Below are positions 16,786 to 26,792 of a stretch of DNA of 64,000 nt, piece after piece. The first letter of the stretch is position 1; each line of letters starts with the position of its first letter. The notes below the pieces were generated by a model. The model made no database searches, had not been told where the DNA came from, and worked only from the letters and a program-made list of their open reading frames with translations. The stretch comes from Nocardioides sp. GY 10127 (GTDB lineage Bacteria; Actinomycetota; Actinomycetes; Propionibacteriales; Nocardioidaceae), in assembly GCF_004919085.1 (NCBI RefSeq), contig NZ_STGL01000005.1, positions 434,001 through 498,000 on the forward strand, written 5' to 3'. Both the position numbers and the translations under genes were made by a program.

Positions 16786-16803
16786 GCGGTGACGGACGGC
16801 GGC

Positions 16804-18306
16804 TCAGGCGTCGCCCGCGGCCAGGCTGCCGCCGGCGGCCTTGCCCGCGGCGGACTGGATCAGCGCCTGGATGTCCAGACCTGTGGCCGACTTGAGGAGC
16901 TCCATCGTCTCCGCGACGTTGGTCGCGACCTGGCGGGGCAGGGCGCTGGCCCCGTCGGTCGACAGCACCGTGAGCTCGTCGATTGCCGCCATCGGGGCCG
17001 AGACCTCGCGGGCCAGCTGCGGCAGCATCTCGACGAGCATCTGCAGCACCGCGGCGTCGTTGTAGTCCGCGAACGCCTGGGCGCGCTTGTCCATCGCCTC
17101 GGCCTCGGCCTGCCCGACCGCGGCGATCGCCGCCGCCTGGGCCTCGCCCTCGGCGCGGGTGGCCTCCGCCTCGGCGGTCCGTCGGGCCCGCTCCGCGGCA
17201 CCGCGGCGCTCGCCCTCGATGGCCTCCGCCTCCGCCAGGGCGGCGCGGCGGGCCTTCTCGGCCTCACCGGTGAGGCGGGCCTCCTCGGCCTTCGCCTCGG
17301 CGGCCGCGATGGTCGAGGCCTTGCGCGCCTCGGCCGCCGCGATCTCCGAGCTGCGGCGGGCCTCGGCCTCCTGCTCGACCCGGTAGCGCTCGGCGTCGGC
17401 GGGCTTGCGGACCTCGGTCTCGAGCTGACGCTCGGTGAGCGCCGCCTGGCGCACGGCGACCTTCTCCTGCTCGGTGAGGATCGCCTGGTCGCGGTCCGCC
17501 TGGGCCAGCGGGCCGGAGGCCGCCGCCTGGGCCGCCGCGGCGTCCGTCTCGGCCTTGATCTCGGCCTGCTTGAGGGCGAGGACGCGCTGGGCGACGGCGA
17601 TCTCCTGCTCCGCCTCGATCTGGGCCTGCTCGGCGGCGCGCCGGGCGTTGGCCTCGGCGATGCGGGCCTCCTGGCTCACGCGCGCGGCCTCGGGCCGCCC
17701 GAGGTCGGTCAGGTACGAGCCGTCGTCCGTGACGTCCTGGATCTGGAAGGTGTCGAGGATGAGCCCCTGGCCGGTGAGGGAGTTCTCGGACTCGTCGGCC
17801 ACCCGCTGGGCGAACGCCGCGCGGTCACGGATGATCTGCTCGACGGTGAGGCCGCCCACGATCGAGCGCAGGGCGCCGGCGAGGACCTCCTGGGTGAACG
17901 GCTCCACGTCCTGCTGCTGGGAGAGGAACCGCTGGGCGGCGAGGCGGATCTGGTCGGCGTTCCCGCCGACCTTCACGATGGCCACGCCCTCGACGTTGAG
18001 CTTGATGCCCTGGCCGGAGACCGCGCCGCGGATCTGCACGGAGATCCGGCGGCTGGAGAGGTCGAGGGTCCCGAGCTTCTGCACGAACGGGATGACGAAC
18101 GTGCCGCCGCCCAAGATGACCTTCTGGCCCGAGAGGTCGGTGGTGAGCTCGCCCGTCTCCGGGTTCACCACGGCCTTGCCCTTGCGGCCCGTCACGATGA
18201 AGGCCTCGTTCGGCCCGGCCACCTTGTAGCGGCTCGTGACGAGCAGGACCAGGAGGACGAGGACGACGACGAGGCCGCCGATGGGCACGAGCAGGGACAG
18301 GTCCAT
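16804..18306 (-). CDS. Flotillin-like SPFH membrane scaffold protein
   Basis: 500 residues. Flotillins line functional membrane microdomains. One N-terminal membrane segment (about 4-24, GGLVVVLVLLVLLVTSRY) is followed by a PHB/SPFH domain (about 25-220) with RYKVAGPNEAFIVTGRKGK and SQQQDVEPFTQEVLAGALR. A very long Ala/Glu coiled coil runs from about 225 to 430 (many EAEARR/AEAE repeats), ending in a short tail. The ATG at 18306 follows AAAGGA. It lies 68 bp downstream of an NfeD-like gene, the usual flotillin partner, as in B. subtilis yuaF-floT. Confidence 0.93.
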   Translation of the reverse strand: MDLSLLVPIGGLVVVLVLLVLLVTSRYKVAGPNEAFIVTGRKGKAVVNPETGELTTDLSGQKVILGGGTFVIPFVQKLGTLDLSSRRISVQIRGAVSGQGIKLNVEGVAIVKVGGNADQIRLAAQRFLSQQQDVEPFTQEVLAGALRSIVGGLTVEQIIRDRAAFAQRVADESENSLTGQGLILDTFQIQDVTDDGSYLTDLGRPEAARVSQEARIAEANARRAAEQAQIEAEQEIAVAQRVLALKQAEIKAETDAAAAQAAASGPLAQADRDQAILTEQEKVAVRQAALTERQLETEVRKPADAERYRVEQEAEARRSSEIAAAEARKASTIAAAEAKAEEARLTGEAEKARRAALAEAEAIEGERRGAAERARRTAEAEATRAEGEAQAAAIAAVGQAEAEAMDKRAQAFADYNDAAVLQMLVEMLPQLAREVSAPMAAIDELTVLSTDGASALPRQVATNVAETMELLKSATGLDIQALIQSAAGKAAGGSLAAGDA

Positions 18307-18374
18307 GGGAATCCTTTGCCGGACGGACGGGGGCGTGCGGGTGGTCGTGGTGCTGCTGCTGGTGGTGGTGGGCC

Positions 18375-18908
18375 TCAGCCGAGCTCGCGCCACAGGGGCG
18401 CGACGGTGACGGCGGTCGGGGAGAGCGAGCCGGTGACGTGGACGCGCTCGCCGGCCTCGAGCGGGAGCGGGTGGTCGGCGTCGAGCCGGGCGTTGAGCCG
18501 CAGCTCGCGCCCGCCCACGAGCACGCGGACGGTGCCGTAGCCGTCGGCGGGCACCGCGGTGAGGACCAGCGCCTCGTGGCCGACGGCCGTGCCCGTGCTG
18601 GGCGGCTCGGCCTCGTCGTGGCGCAGCAGCCTGGTCAGCCAGACGGCCAGCGCGCCGAACCCGGTGCCTCCGGCCACGCCCGCCAGCAGGGAGACGACGA
18701 AGGGCGCGTCCAGGGCCTCCACGATGCCCGCGGAGAAGCCGAACGCGGCGACGGCCGAGCCGATGACCGCGGTCGAGAACACGTCCCCACCCAGCCCGTC
18801 GCCCAGCCCGTCGAGCCCGTCGAGGAAGCCGTCCAGGACGTCCCCGAGCACGAGGGAGAGCAGCAGCAGGGCGAGGCCGGCCACACCCAGGACCAGGAAG
18901 GTCGTCAT
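18375..18908 (-). CDS. NfeD-like membrane protein
   Basis: 177 residues. A first membrane helix (about 1-20) is followed by a short DG-L repeat loop (DVLDGFLDGLDGLGDGLGG), two more helices (about 45-95) and a C-terminal OB-fold-like domain (about 110-177, EALVLTAVPADGYGTVRVLVGG...). This is the short NfeD1b/YuaF type that partners flotillin. The ATG at 18908 follows GAGGGGG. The flotillin gene follows 68 bp downstream in the same direction, so the two are probably co-transcribed. Confidence 0.85.
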   Translation of the reverse strand: MTTFLVLGVAGLALLLLSLVLGDVLDGFLDGLDGLGDGLGGDVFSTAVIGSAVAAFGFSAGIVEALDAPFVVSLLAGVAGGTGFGALAVWLTRLLRHDEAEPPSTGTAVGHEALVLTAVPADGYGTVRVLVGGRELRLNARLDADHPLPLEAGERVHVTGSLSPTAVTVAPLWRELG

Positions 18909-19040
18909 GCGGGGCCCCCTCGCGTGGGCCGGCCCGGTGCGTGCGTGGCCGGTCGGGTAAAGAGTCAGGCCCATCCTGCCCCATGGGCGGTGAGACCCGA
19001 CCGGGGGTCCCCGGGTCTGTGGAGAACTGCCCGGGTGCCG

Positions 19041-20222
19041 TCAGGTGGTGACCGCGGCGGCGGTGTCGGCGGCGGTGTCGGCTGCGGTGTCGGCGGCGAC
19101 AGCGGCGGCCCGGTCGGCCAGCCAGGCGTCCCAGCCACGGCGCGCGGCGTCGCGGTCCTCCACGGGCGCCTGGCCGTGGACCCACCAGCCGAGCCGGTCG
19201 GTCGTCGTGCCGGCGTCCGCAAGGCCTGCGGGCGTGGGGGAGGCCGCGGCCTCGAGGGAGAGGGCGAGCCAGGTGCGCGAGGCGCTCCCCGCCCGGGCGA
19301 GCAGCGTGCCGAGGACGTCGCGGACCTCGCCTCGGACGTCGCGGCCCAGCCGGTAGCTGGTGAGGCGGCCGTCGCTGGCGGAGTCGCTGTCGAGCACGAG
19401 CCGCAGCAGGAGGTGACGCTCGCCCGCCGACAGGCTCCACACGAGCGGCAGGGCGCCCGCCGACCCCGAGGTGCTCCCGCCGTCGCCGCCCTGGTCGCCG
19501 CCGTGGTCGCCGCCCTGGCCGCCCTGGCCGTCCAGCGCCGCGGCGAGCCGCTCCGTCACCTGGGCCGTGGACGCCGTGGGCAGCCCGCGGGTGAGGAGTC
19601 GACCGGACGCGTCGCGCAGGTCGACCTCCAGGTCGTCGGGCACGGCCACCTGCGAGGCCCGCAGCGCCCGCACGTCCCCGGCCAGGTCGGTGCCGGCGTC
19701 CACGAGGGAGTCGTCGGCACCCAGGGTGAGGGTGACGGTGCCGCTGAGCTCCTCGCCCCAGGCGCGCCAGCCGCGCACGGCGTCGGCCAGGTCGTCGGTG
19801 CCGTCGTCGGTGCCGTCGGCGGCCACGCGGTCGGAGTCCACGACAAGGAGGTCGGTGCTCGAGCCGGGGGCGAGGACGCGCAGGGTGAACGGCGCGGGGT
19901 ACCCCTCGGCGTCCGCCACCTCGACCACGCGCTCCATGAGGGAGACGACGTCCTCGACGGACAGGTCGTCTGCCAGGCGCACGTCCACACGGGCGGGCTC
20001 CGTGTCCGGGTCGGCGACCCCGACCTCCGCGGCCGCAGGCGCCTGGAGGACGCGGGCAGAGACCTGGGACGCGGCGCTGCCGGTGAGGCCGCAGCCGGCC
20101 AGCCCGGTCGCGGCGACCAGCGCCAGGACCACGGCCACGACGGGTGACAGGACGGGGGCCGCGGTCGTCCGCCGGGCGGGGCCGCCCGGCCTCGTCCTCG
20201 TCCGCACCGTCCTCCTCAGCAC
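19041..20222 (-). CDS. Hypothetical lipoprotein with repeat tracts
   Basis: 393 residues, family not recognised. A signal sequence ends ATGLAGC with lipidated Cys 44, preceded by a basic N-terminus, so it is probably anchored on the outer face of the membrane. The middle resembles two alpha/beta modules (SVEDVVSLMERVVEVADAEG; WRAWGEELSGTVTLTLG). Residues about 230-250 are a Gly/Asp/Gln tract (GGQGGDHGGDQGGDGG) and the C-terminus repeats AADT. Both are coded by short DNA repeats and may vary in length. It is 90 bp downstream of the LuxR-type gene, same strand. Start GTG 20222 is uncertain. Confidence 0.7.
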   Translation of the reverse strand: MLRRTVRTRTRPGGPARRTTAAPVLSPVVAVVLALVAATGLAGCGLTGSAASQVSARVLQAPAAAEVGVADPDTEPARVDVRLADDLSVEDVVSLMERVVEVADAEGYPAPFTLRVLAPGSSTDLLVVDSDRVAADGTDDGTDDLADAVRGWRAWGEELSGTVTLTLGADDSLVDAGTDLAGDVRALRASQVAVPDDLEVDLRDASGRLLTRGLPTASTAQVTERLAAALDGQGGQGGDHGGDQGGDGGSTSGSAGALPLVWSLSAGERHLLLRLVLDSDSASDGRLTSYRLGRDVRGEVRDVLGTLLARAGSASRTWLALSLEAAASPTPAGLADAGTTTDRLGWWVHGQAPVEDRDAARRGWDAWLADRAAAVAADTAADTAADTAAAVTT

Positions 20223-20312
20223 GCAGGCATCGTCGCACGTCGGGGCGGTCCCGGACCCCGGAAGTGCGGCGATGGTGCGGGCCCGGCTCAGGTCGCCGGG
20301 TCGGGAGCCGGG

Positions 20313-21332
20313 TCAGACACCCAGGGCGGCGGCGAGCTCGCGCCGCGACCCGATGGCGAGCTTGCGGTACACCCGCGACAGGTGCCACTCGATGGCCTTG
20401 ACGGTGACGTGCAGCTCCTCGGCCACCTGGCGGTTCGTCAGCCCCTGGGTGGCGAGCGCCGCGACCCGGCGCTCGGCGACGGTGAGGTCGCTCAGGGCGT
20501 CCGGGGGGATGGACCCGGCCGTCTCCCCCACGAGCACCAGCAGCTTCTGGGCGCGGGCCAGCAGCGGGGCCAGGCCCTGCCTGCCGGCGTAGGTCTCCGC
20601 GCTGCGCAGGAGCCCGACCGCCTCGTCCCGGCCGCCCGCGAGCAGCAGGAGCCCGCCGAGGTCCGTGTCGACCTGGGCCAGCAGGCGCCCGCTCGACCCG
20701 GACTCACCGAGCACTCGCCGCGCCTCGCGCAGCAGGTCCGAGCGGTCGCCGCCACTGGTGACGTTGGCGAGCGTGCGCAGCGCGAGGCCCTCGGCGTGGG
20801 CGCTGCCGGAGAGCCGGGCGAGGCGCAGGTGCTCGGTGGCGAGCGCGACGGCCTCCGGCTGCCGGCCCAGCGGCACCAGCGCCAGGGCGAGCCCCGTGCG
20901 CCACGGGAGCAGGACGGGGTCGGCGTCCGGGAGGAGCTCCCCGACCCGGCCCAGCTCGTCGGCGGCCGACTCCGAGTCGCCCAGCGCGAGGGCCAGCAGC
21001 CCGGAACCGTGGGCGACCACGGCCCGGACGGCGTCCTCCCCGGGGGCGCTGCCACCCGGCCCGGCACCCAGGCTGACGAGGCGCGCGGCCGCGTCCCGGG
21101 CACCGTGGAGGTCGCCGCGCGCCAGACGGGCGTCGACCTCGGCGTGCAGGAGGTGGGCCCGATCCAGCCCGCTCAGTGGCGAGGTGTTCACCGCAGCGAG
21201 CGACGCGAGCGTGAGCGAGACCTTGCCCGCGCGCAGCTGCGCGCAGGCGCGTGCGACCTCGAGCGAGCGAGGTGCCCCGGTGCACGTGGTGACGGGCGAC
21301 GTCGGCGTCGACGCGGTCGTGCTGGGGGGCAT
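20313..21332 (-). CDS. LuxR-type regulator with TPR-like sensor half
   Basis: 339 residues. The C-terminal 60 are a LuxR/FixJ helix-turn-helix (LTVAERRVAALATQGLTNRQVAEELHVTVKAIEWHL...). The rest (about 25-270) is an all-helical TPR-like repeat array, as in the C-terminal halves of MalT/LAL regulators, but the STAND ATPase is missing. So it is a shortened relative that may respond to a bound partner rather than ATP. The ATG at 21332 is fixed by a -10 TACTCT 7 nt upstream. The neighbours downstream (lipoprotein) and upstream (ECF sigma, same strand, 69-bp gap) are possible targets or partners. Confidence 0.82.
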   Translation of the reverse strand: MPPSTTASTPTSPVTTCTGAPRSLEVARACAQLRAGKVSLTLASLAAVNTSPLSGLDRAHLLHAEVDARLARGDLHGARDAAARLVSLGAGPGGSAPGEDAVRAVVAHGSGLLALALGDSESAADELGRVGELLPDADPVLLPWRTGLALALVPLGRQPEAVALATEHLRLARLSGSAHAEGLALRTLANVTSGGDRSDLLREARRVLGESGSSGRLLAQVDTDLGGLLLLAGGRDEAVGLLRSAETYAGRQGLAPLLARAQKLLVLVGETAGSIPPDALSDLTVAERRVAALATQGLTNRQVAEELHVTVKAIEWHLSRVYRKLAIGSRRELAAALGV

Positions 21333-21339
21333 GGCGCCG

Positions 21340-21345
21340 AGAGTA
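21340..21345 (-). promoter_or_regulatory. -10 element TACTCT for LuxR-type gene, leaderless
   Basis: Minus strand TACTCT, 7 nt, then the ATG at 21332. Confidence 0.55.
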
Positions 21346-21401
21346 CGGGCGGCCCTCGGAGCGGGGTGGGGGATTCAGGCGATTGGCAGGAAGACGTCTG
21401 G

Positions 21402-22475
21402 TCAGATGCCCGGAGGGCGCTCCTGCGCCTGGCACGGACCTGCCGCCGTCCCCCCGACGCCCGCCGCCGGCGTGTGCTCCGAGTCCTCGCCCGGGGCCTG
21501 CCGCGCGAGGACCGCCGGGTGGTCCGGCTCCAGCCGACCGGGGAGCCCGAAGAGGGCGAAGAGCCGCGGGTCGAAGAAGGCCTCGACGGCCCGCACCTGC
21601 TCGCCCGCCAGGTGCACCACCTGGAGCTGGAACGGCTCGAAGCCGCCGTCGGGCGCACGCATGTACAGCCCGAACGCCGGCTCGCCGTTGGCGGTGGTCG
21701 GCAGCATCGGCATGTCGCCGCTGCCGCCGGGGCACTCGTTCCCGATGAGCCAGGCGATGTTCTCGCGCCCGCGGAACCAGGAGGTGAAGGGCGGCATCTG
21801 CCACACGGCCTCGGCGGTGAGCAGGGCGGCGATCCGGTCGACGTCCTTGCGCCAGAAGGCCTCGGTGTAGCGCTCGAGCAGGCGCGACTGCTCGGGGGTG
21901 AGGCGGTCGGCCAGCGGGCTGTCCGGGTCGGGGCGCACCGCGGCCAGCTGGGCCCGTGCCCGCTGGAGGGCCGAGTTCACGGCGGGGACGCTCGTGCCGA
22001 GGGCCTCCGCGACCTCGGCGGCCGACCAGTGCAGCACCTCGCGCAGGAGCAGCACGGCCCGCTGTCGCGCGGGCAGGTGCTGGAGCGCGGCGACGAAGGC
22101 GAGCCGGATGGTGTCCCGCTCGGCGACCTCGACGCAGGCGTCGGGCACCGGCTCCAGCCAGGCGATCTCGTGGTCGGTCTCCAGGGCCTCGCCGGCCGGC
22201 TGGTCCGGGGTCCCGATCCCCGCGGGGAGCGGGCGGCGGGGCCGCCCCTCGAGGTGGTTGAGGGTGGCGTTGGTGGCGATCCGGAACAGCCAGGTGCGGG
22301 CCGAGGAGCGGCCCTCGAAGCCGTCCCGCGCGCGCCAGGCCCGCAGGAAGGTCTCCTGCACCAGGTCCTCCGCCTCGTGCACCGACCCGGTCATCCGGTA
22401 GCAGTGCGCCCGCAGCTCGCGCTCGTGGGCGCGGACGAGCGCCTCGAGGTCCAGCTCGGTCGTCGTCGTGCTCAT
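21402..22475 (-). CDS. ECF sigma factor with fused NTF2/SnoaL-like domain (SigG/TIGR02960 type)
   Basis: 357 residues. Sigma region 2 lies near the N-terminus (HCYRMTGSVHEAEDLVQETFLRAWR, about 22-46) and region 4 at about 130-180 (LPARQRAVLLLREVLHWSAAEVAEALG). The last 150 residues are an NTF2/SnoaL-like domain (RYTEAFWRKDVDRIAALLTA onward). In such sigma factors the extension replaces a separate anti-sigma factor and tunes activity from within; accordingly no anti-sigma gene is adjacent. The ATG at 22475 follows AGGGAGA. It lies 144 bp downstream of glpD on the same strand. Confidence 0.92.
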   Translation of the reverse strand: MSTTTTELDLEALVRAHERELRAHCYRMTGSVHEAEDLVQETFLRAWRARDGFEGRSSARTWLFRIATNATLNHLEGRPRRPLPAGIGTPDQPAGEALETDHEIAWLEPVPDACVEVAERDTIRLAFVAALQHLPARQRAVLLLREVLHWSAAEVAEALGTSVPAVNSALQRARAQLAAVRPDPDSPLADRLTPEQSRLLERYTEAFWRKDVDRIAALLTAEAVWQMPPFTSWFRGRENIAWLIGNECPGGSGDMPMLPTTANGEPAFGLYMRAPDGGFEPFQLQVVHLAGEQVRAVEAFFDPRLFALFGLPGRLEPDHPAVLARQAPGEDSEHTPAAGVGGTAAGPCQAQERPPGI

Positions 22476-22619
22476 CCGTCGTCTCCCTGCCGTGCTCCGC
22501 GGTGCTGCCCGGGTGGCCTGGGCGTGGGCTGTGAGCCCGCCAGGGAGTCTGCCCCCTGCCACCGACACCCGCCAGGGGCGCGGCTCGCCGGACGGCTGGG
22601 CAGGTGTGCGGGCGGCGCC

Positions 22620-24221
<1,602 letters not shown>

Positions 24222-24222
24222 G

Positions 24223-24948
24223 TCAGGCGCCCGTCGCGGGGGTCGGTGCGGGGGTGGGCGCCAGCGCGCCCCGTAGCTGGGCGGCGAGCTCGGCCTCCAG
24301 GGCGGCCTCGTCGACGACCGGCCTGTCTGTTGCCGCCTCGGGCTGGGCCTCGGGCCGGCCGTCGGCGGGGTCGACCATCGTGTGCCGGGAGAGGACGTGG
24401 CCGTGCAGGGTCAGCAGCAGCGCCCGGGCGATGGTCGTGGGGTCGCCGGCGCGGACCGCCCCGACGTCCTGCCCGTGCCGGACCGCCTCCGCGACCAGCC
24501 CGGCCATGAGCTCCTGCGAGCGGCCGCGGCGGGCCAGGAGGTAGGGCAGCAGCAGCTCGGCGTCCAGCTCGACGATGCGGGAGAAGAGCTCGTTCTCGCG
24601 CAGGGCGCGCACCGTGAGGAGGAGGTCGTCGACGAGGCGACTGAGCGGGTCCTCGCCCGCGTCCTCGCCCGCCTCCCCGCCCCTCTCCTCGCCCGGCTGG
24701 GATCGCTGGGCCAGCACGAGCGCGAGCACCTGCGACCACTCGCGGGTCATCAGGTCCCCGAGGAGCGTGGGCATGTCGGCCCAGGTCCGGTAGATCGTCA
24801 TCCGGCTGACGCCGGCGCGGCGCGAGACCTCCGTGAGGGTCGTGCGACGCCACCCCAGGTCGAGCAGGCAGGCGCGGGCGGCGTCCAGGTAGGCGTCGGT
24901 GCGCTGCCCGAGCTCGGGCTCCGAGGGGATGTGACGAAGTGACGGCAT
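24223..24948 (-). CDS. TetR-family transcriptional regulator
   Basis: 241 residues. The TetR helix-turn-helix is at about 20-65 (YLDAARACLLDLGWRRTTLTEVSRRAGVSRMTIYRTW). The ligand-binding half is all-helical with an acidic stretch near 90-100 (GEERGGEAGEDAGEDP) and an Ala/Pro-rich C-terminus. It is coupled to glpD and divergent from the AGPS-like gene only 17 bp away, so it probably represses both directions through the palindrome between them. A lipid or glycerol-derived inducer is inferred from context only. The ATG is fixed by a -10 TACAGT 7 nt upstream. Confidence 0.9.
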   Translation of the reverse strand: MPSLRHIPSEPELGQRTDAYLDAARACLLDLGWRRTTLTEVSRRAGVSRMTIYRTWADMPTLLGDLMTREWSQVLALVLAQRSQPGEERGGEAGEDAGEDPLSRLVDDLLLTVRALRENELFSRIVELDAELLLPYLLARRGRSQELMAGLVAEAVRHGQDVGAVRAGDPTTIARALLLTLHGHVLSRHTMVDPADGRPEAQPEAATDRPVVDEAALEAELAAQLRGALAPTPAPTPATGA

Positions 24949-24972
24949 GTGTCACACTGTAACGCATGACAC
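24949..24972. promoter_or_regulatory. Palindrome and overlapping divergent leaderless promoters
   Basis: GTGTCA (24949-24954) and TGACAC (24967-24972) form a dyad over the 17-bp gap. Minus-strand TACAGT (24956-24961) ends 7 nt before the TetR ATG. Plus-strand CACACT (24953-24958) ends 7 nt before the ATG at 24966. The two -10 elements overlap, so the two start sites should interfere and one bound repressor could close both. Confidence 0.6.
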
Positions 24973-26624
24973 GGCCCCAGTCGTCCCCCGCGACGCTCCC
25001 CGCTCACCCGCCGGCTCACCTGCCCGCGCACGCCCCGACCCCGCCCCGGGAGATGGACCCCCAGCGCTGGGGCCTGCCGGAGGCGGCCGGTCCGCTGCCC
25101 GACGGGGCCCGGGGCCTCGTGGAGCTCGCGTTCGGGGTGTCCACCACGGCGTCCGGGCCCCTCGGCCTACCCCCCGCGCCCGCGCTGCCCCCCGCGCTCG
25201 TCGACGCGCTCCGCGGCCTCCTGGGCGAGGAGCACGTGCTCGAGGCCGACGACGTCCGGCGGCTGCGGGCGGGCGGCAAGTCCACCCCGGACCTCCTCCG
25301 GGCGCGCGCGGGCGACGCCACCGACGCGCCCGACCTCGTCGTGCGCCCCGCCGACCACGACGACGTGCAGGCGGTGCTGGACCTCGCGGTCGCGCACCGC
25401 TGCGCCGTGGTGCCGTTCGGGGGCGGCACGGGGGTCGTCGGCGGCGTCGCGGGCGGGCGGACGGCGCGGGTGGCCGGGCTGACCGGGGCGCTGAGCCTCG
25501 ACCTGGTGCGCCTGGACGCGCTGCTCGCGCTCGACGAGGTGTCGATGACCGCGACCCTGGGGGCGGGGCTGCGGGGGCCGGCCGCGGAGGCCCTGCTGGC
25601 CGAGCGGGGGCTCGTGCTCGGCCACTACCCGCAGTCGTTCGAGCACGCGAGCATCGGCGGGTTCGCGGCCACGCGCTCGTCGGGCCAGTCGTCGGCCGGG
25701 TACGGACGCTTCGACGCGATGGTCGTCGGCCTGCGGGCGGCGACGCCGCGCGGGGAGTGGCGGCTCGGCGTGGCGCCGGCGTCCGCCGCGGGCCCGGACC
25801 TCCGGCAGGTGCTCCTCGGCTCCGAGGGCGCGTTCGGCGTGGTCACCGAGGTGACCGTGCGGGTCCGGCGGGCACCCGTGGCGTCGCGGTTCGCCGGCTG
25901 GCGCCTGCCCGACTTCGGTGCGGCCTCCGCCGCCGTGCGCGAGCTCGCGCAGTCCGGGCTGCTGCCCACCGTCCTCCGCGTCTCCGACGAGGTGGAGACC
26001 GCCGTCAACCTGGCCGACCCCGCCGCCGTGGGCGGGTCCGGGGGCGAGGGGGGCTGCCTCGTCGTCGCCGGGGTGGAGGGGAGCGCGCGGCACGTCGAGG
26101 GGAGGTCCGCGGACGTCGCGGAGGTGCTCGCCCGGCACGGCGGGGCCGACCTCGGCGAGGCCGCCGGAGAGGCCTGGCGGGCCGGACGGTTCGCCGGACC
26201 GTACCTGCGCGACGCGCTCCTGGACGTCGGCGTCCTCGTCGAGACGCTGGAGACCGCGACCTTCTGGTCCGGTGTGGACGGGCTCAAGGAGGCCGTGACC
26301 TCCGCGCTGACCGGCGCCCTCGGCGACGGCACCCTCGTGCTGTGCCACGTCAGCCACGTCTACGAGACCGGCTGCTCCCTCTACTTCACCGTCGCCGCGC
26401 CGCAGGGGGGCGACCCGGCCGCTCGGTGGGCCCGGGCCAAGGCCGCGGCCTGCGACGCGATCGTGTCCGCCGGCGGCACCATCACCCACCACCACGCCGT
26501 CGGCCGCGACCACCGCCCCTGGTTGCGCCACGAGATCGGGGACGTCGGCGTCGGTGTCCTCCGGGCGCTCAAGGCCGAGCTCGACCCCGCCGGCGTGCTC
26601 AATCCCGGGGTGCTGGTGCCCTGA
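24966..26624 (+). CDS. FAD-binding oxidase, alkyldihydroxyacetonephosphate synthase-like
   Basis: 552 residues of the VAO/PCMH flavoprotein family. The FAD loop PFGGGTGVVGG is near residue 155, and the AGPS-type block GHYPQSFEHASIGGFAATRSSGQ is near 220-240. The C-terminus has CHVSHVYETGCSLYF, a block that in AGPS holds the catalytic His/Tyr region, and THHHAVGRD, followed by the typical LKAELDPAGVLNPG. AGPS swaps the acyl of acyl-DHAP for an alkyl chain to start ether-lipid synthesis; bacterial relatives are often uncharacterised. Divergence from TetR-glpD supports a role in G3P/DHAP metabolism. The stop codon lies in a 15-bp repeat. Confidence 0.87.
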   Translation: MTRPQSSPATLPAHPPAHLPAHAPTPPREMDPQRWGLPEAAGPLPDGARGLVELAFGVSTTASGPLGLPPAPALPPALVDALRGLLGEEHVLEADDVRRLRAGGKSTPDLLRARAGDATDAPDLVVRPADHDDVQAVLDLAVAHRCAVVPFGGGTGVVGGVAGGRTARVAGLTGALSLDLVRLDALLALDEVSMTATLGAGLRGPAAEALLAERGLVLGHYPQSFEHASIGGFAATRSSGQSSAGYGRFDAMVVGLRAATPRGEWRLGVAPASAAGPDLRQVLLGSEGAFGVVTEVTVRVRRAPVASRFAGWRLPDFGAASAAVRELAQSGLLPTVLRVSDEVETAVNLADPAAVGGSGGEGGCLVVAGVEGSARHVEGRSADVAEVLARHGGADLGEAAGEAWRAGRFAGPYLRDALLDVGVLVETLETATFWSGVDGLKEAVTSALTGALGDGTLVLCHVSHVYETGCSLYFTVAAPQGGDPAARWARAKAAACDAIVSAGGTITHHHAVGRDHRPWLRHEIGDVGVGVLRALKAELDPAGVLNPGVLVP

Positions 26625-26685
26625 GTCCGGGTGGCCTGAGTGCTGGTGCCCTGAGTGCTGGTGCCCTGAGTCCGGGTGGGCGCCC
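26611..26685. repeat. Five 15-bp units spanning a stop codon
   Basis: Units of TGCTGGTGCCCTGAG (26611, 26641, 26656) alternate with TCCGGGTGGCCTGAG (26626) and a partial fifth unit at 26671. The first contains the stop codon of the AGPS-like gene (26622-26624). The 15-bp period keeps the extra TGAs in the same frame. Confidence 0.85.
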
Positions 26686-26792
26686 CGGTCTCTGGGCCAC
26701 GAGTCGTGCACAGGGCGGGCTGGGGTGGGGGTGTTCCCCAGGCCGGAGCCGGCCGGGCCCGCGGGGGTCGGCTTGTTGGTTGTCTGGGGGGT

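Noticed and set aside
22476..22619. A small gene between the sigma factor and glpD
   Set aside because: No start with a ribosome site or -10 and no coding bias; it is probably the sigma promoter region.
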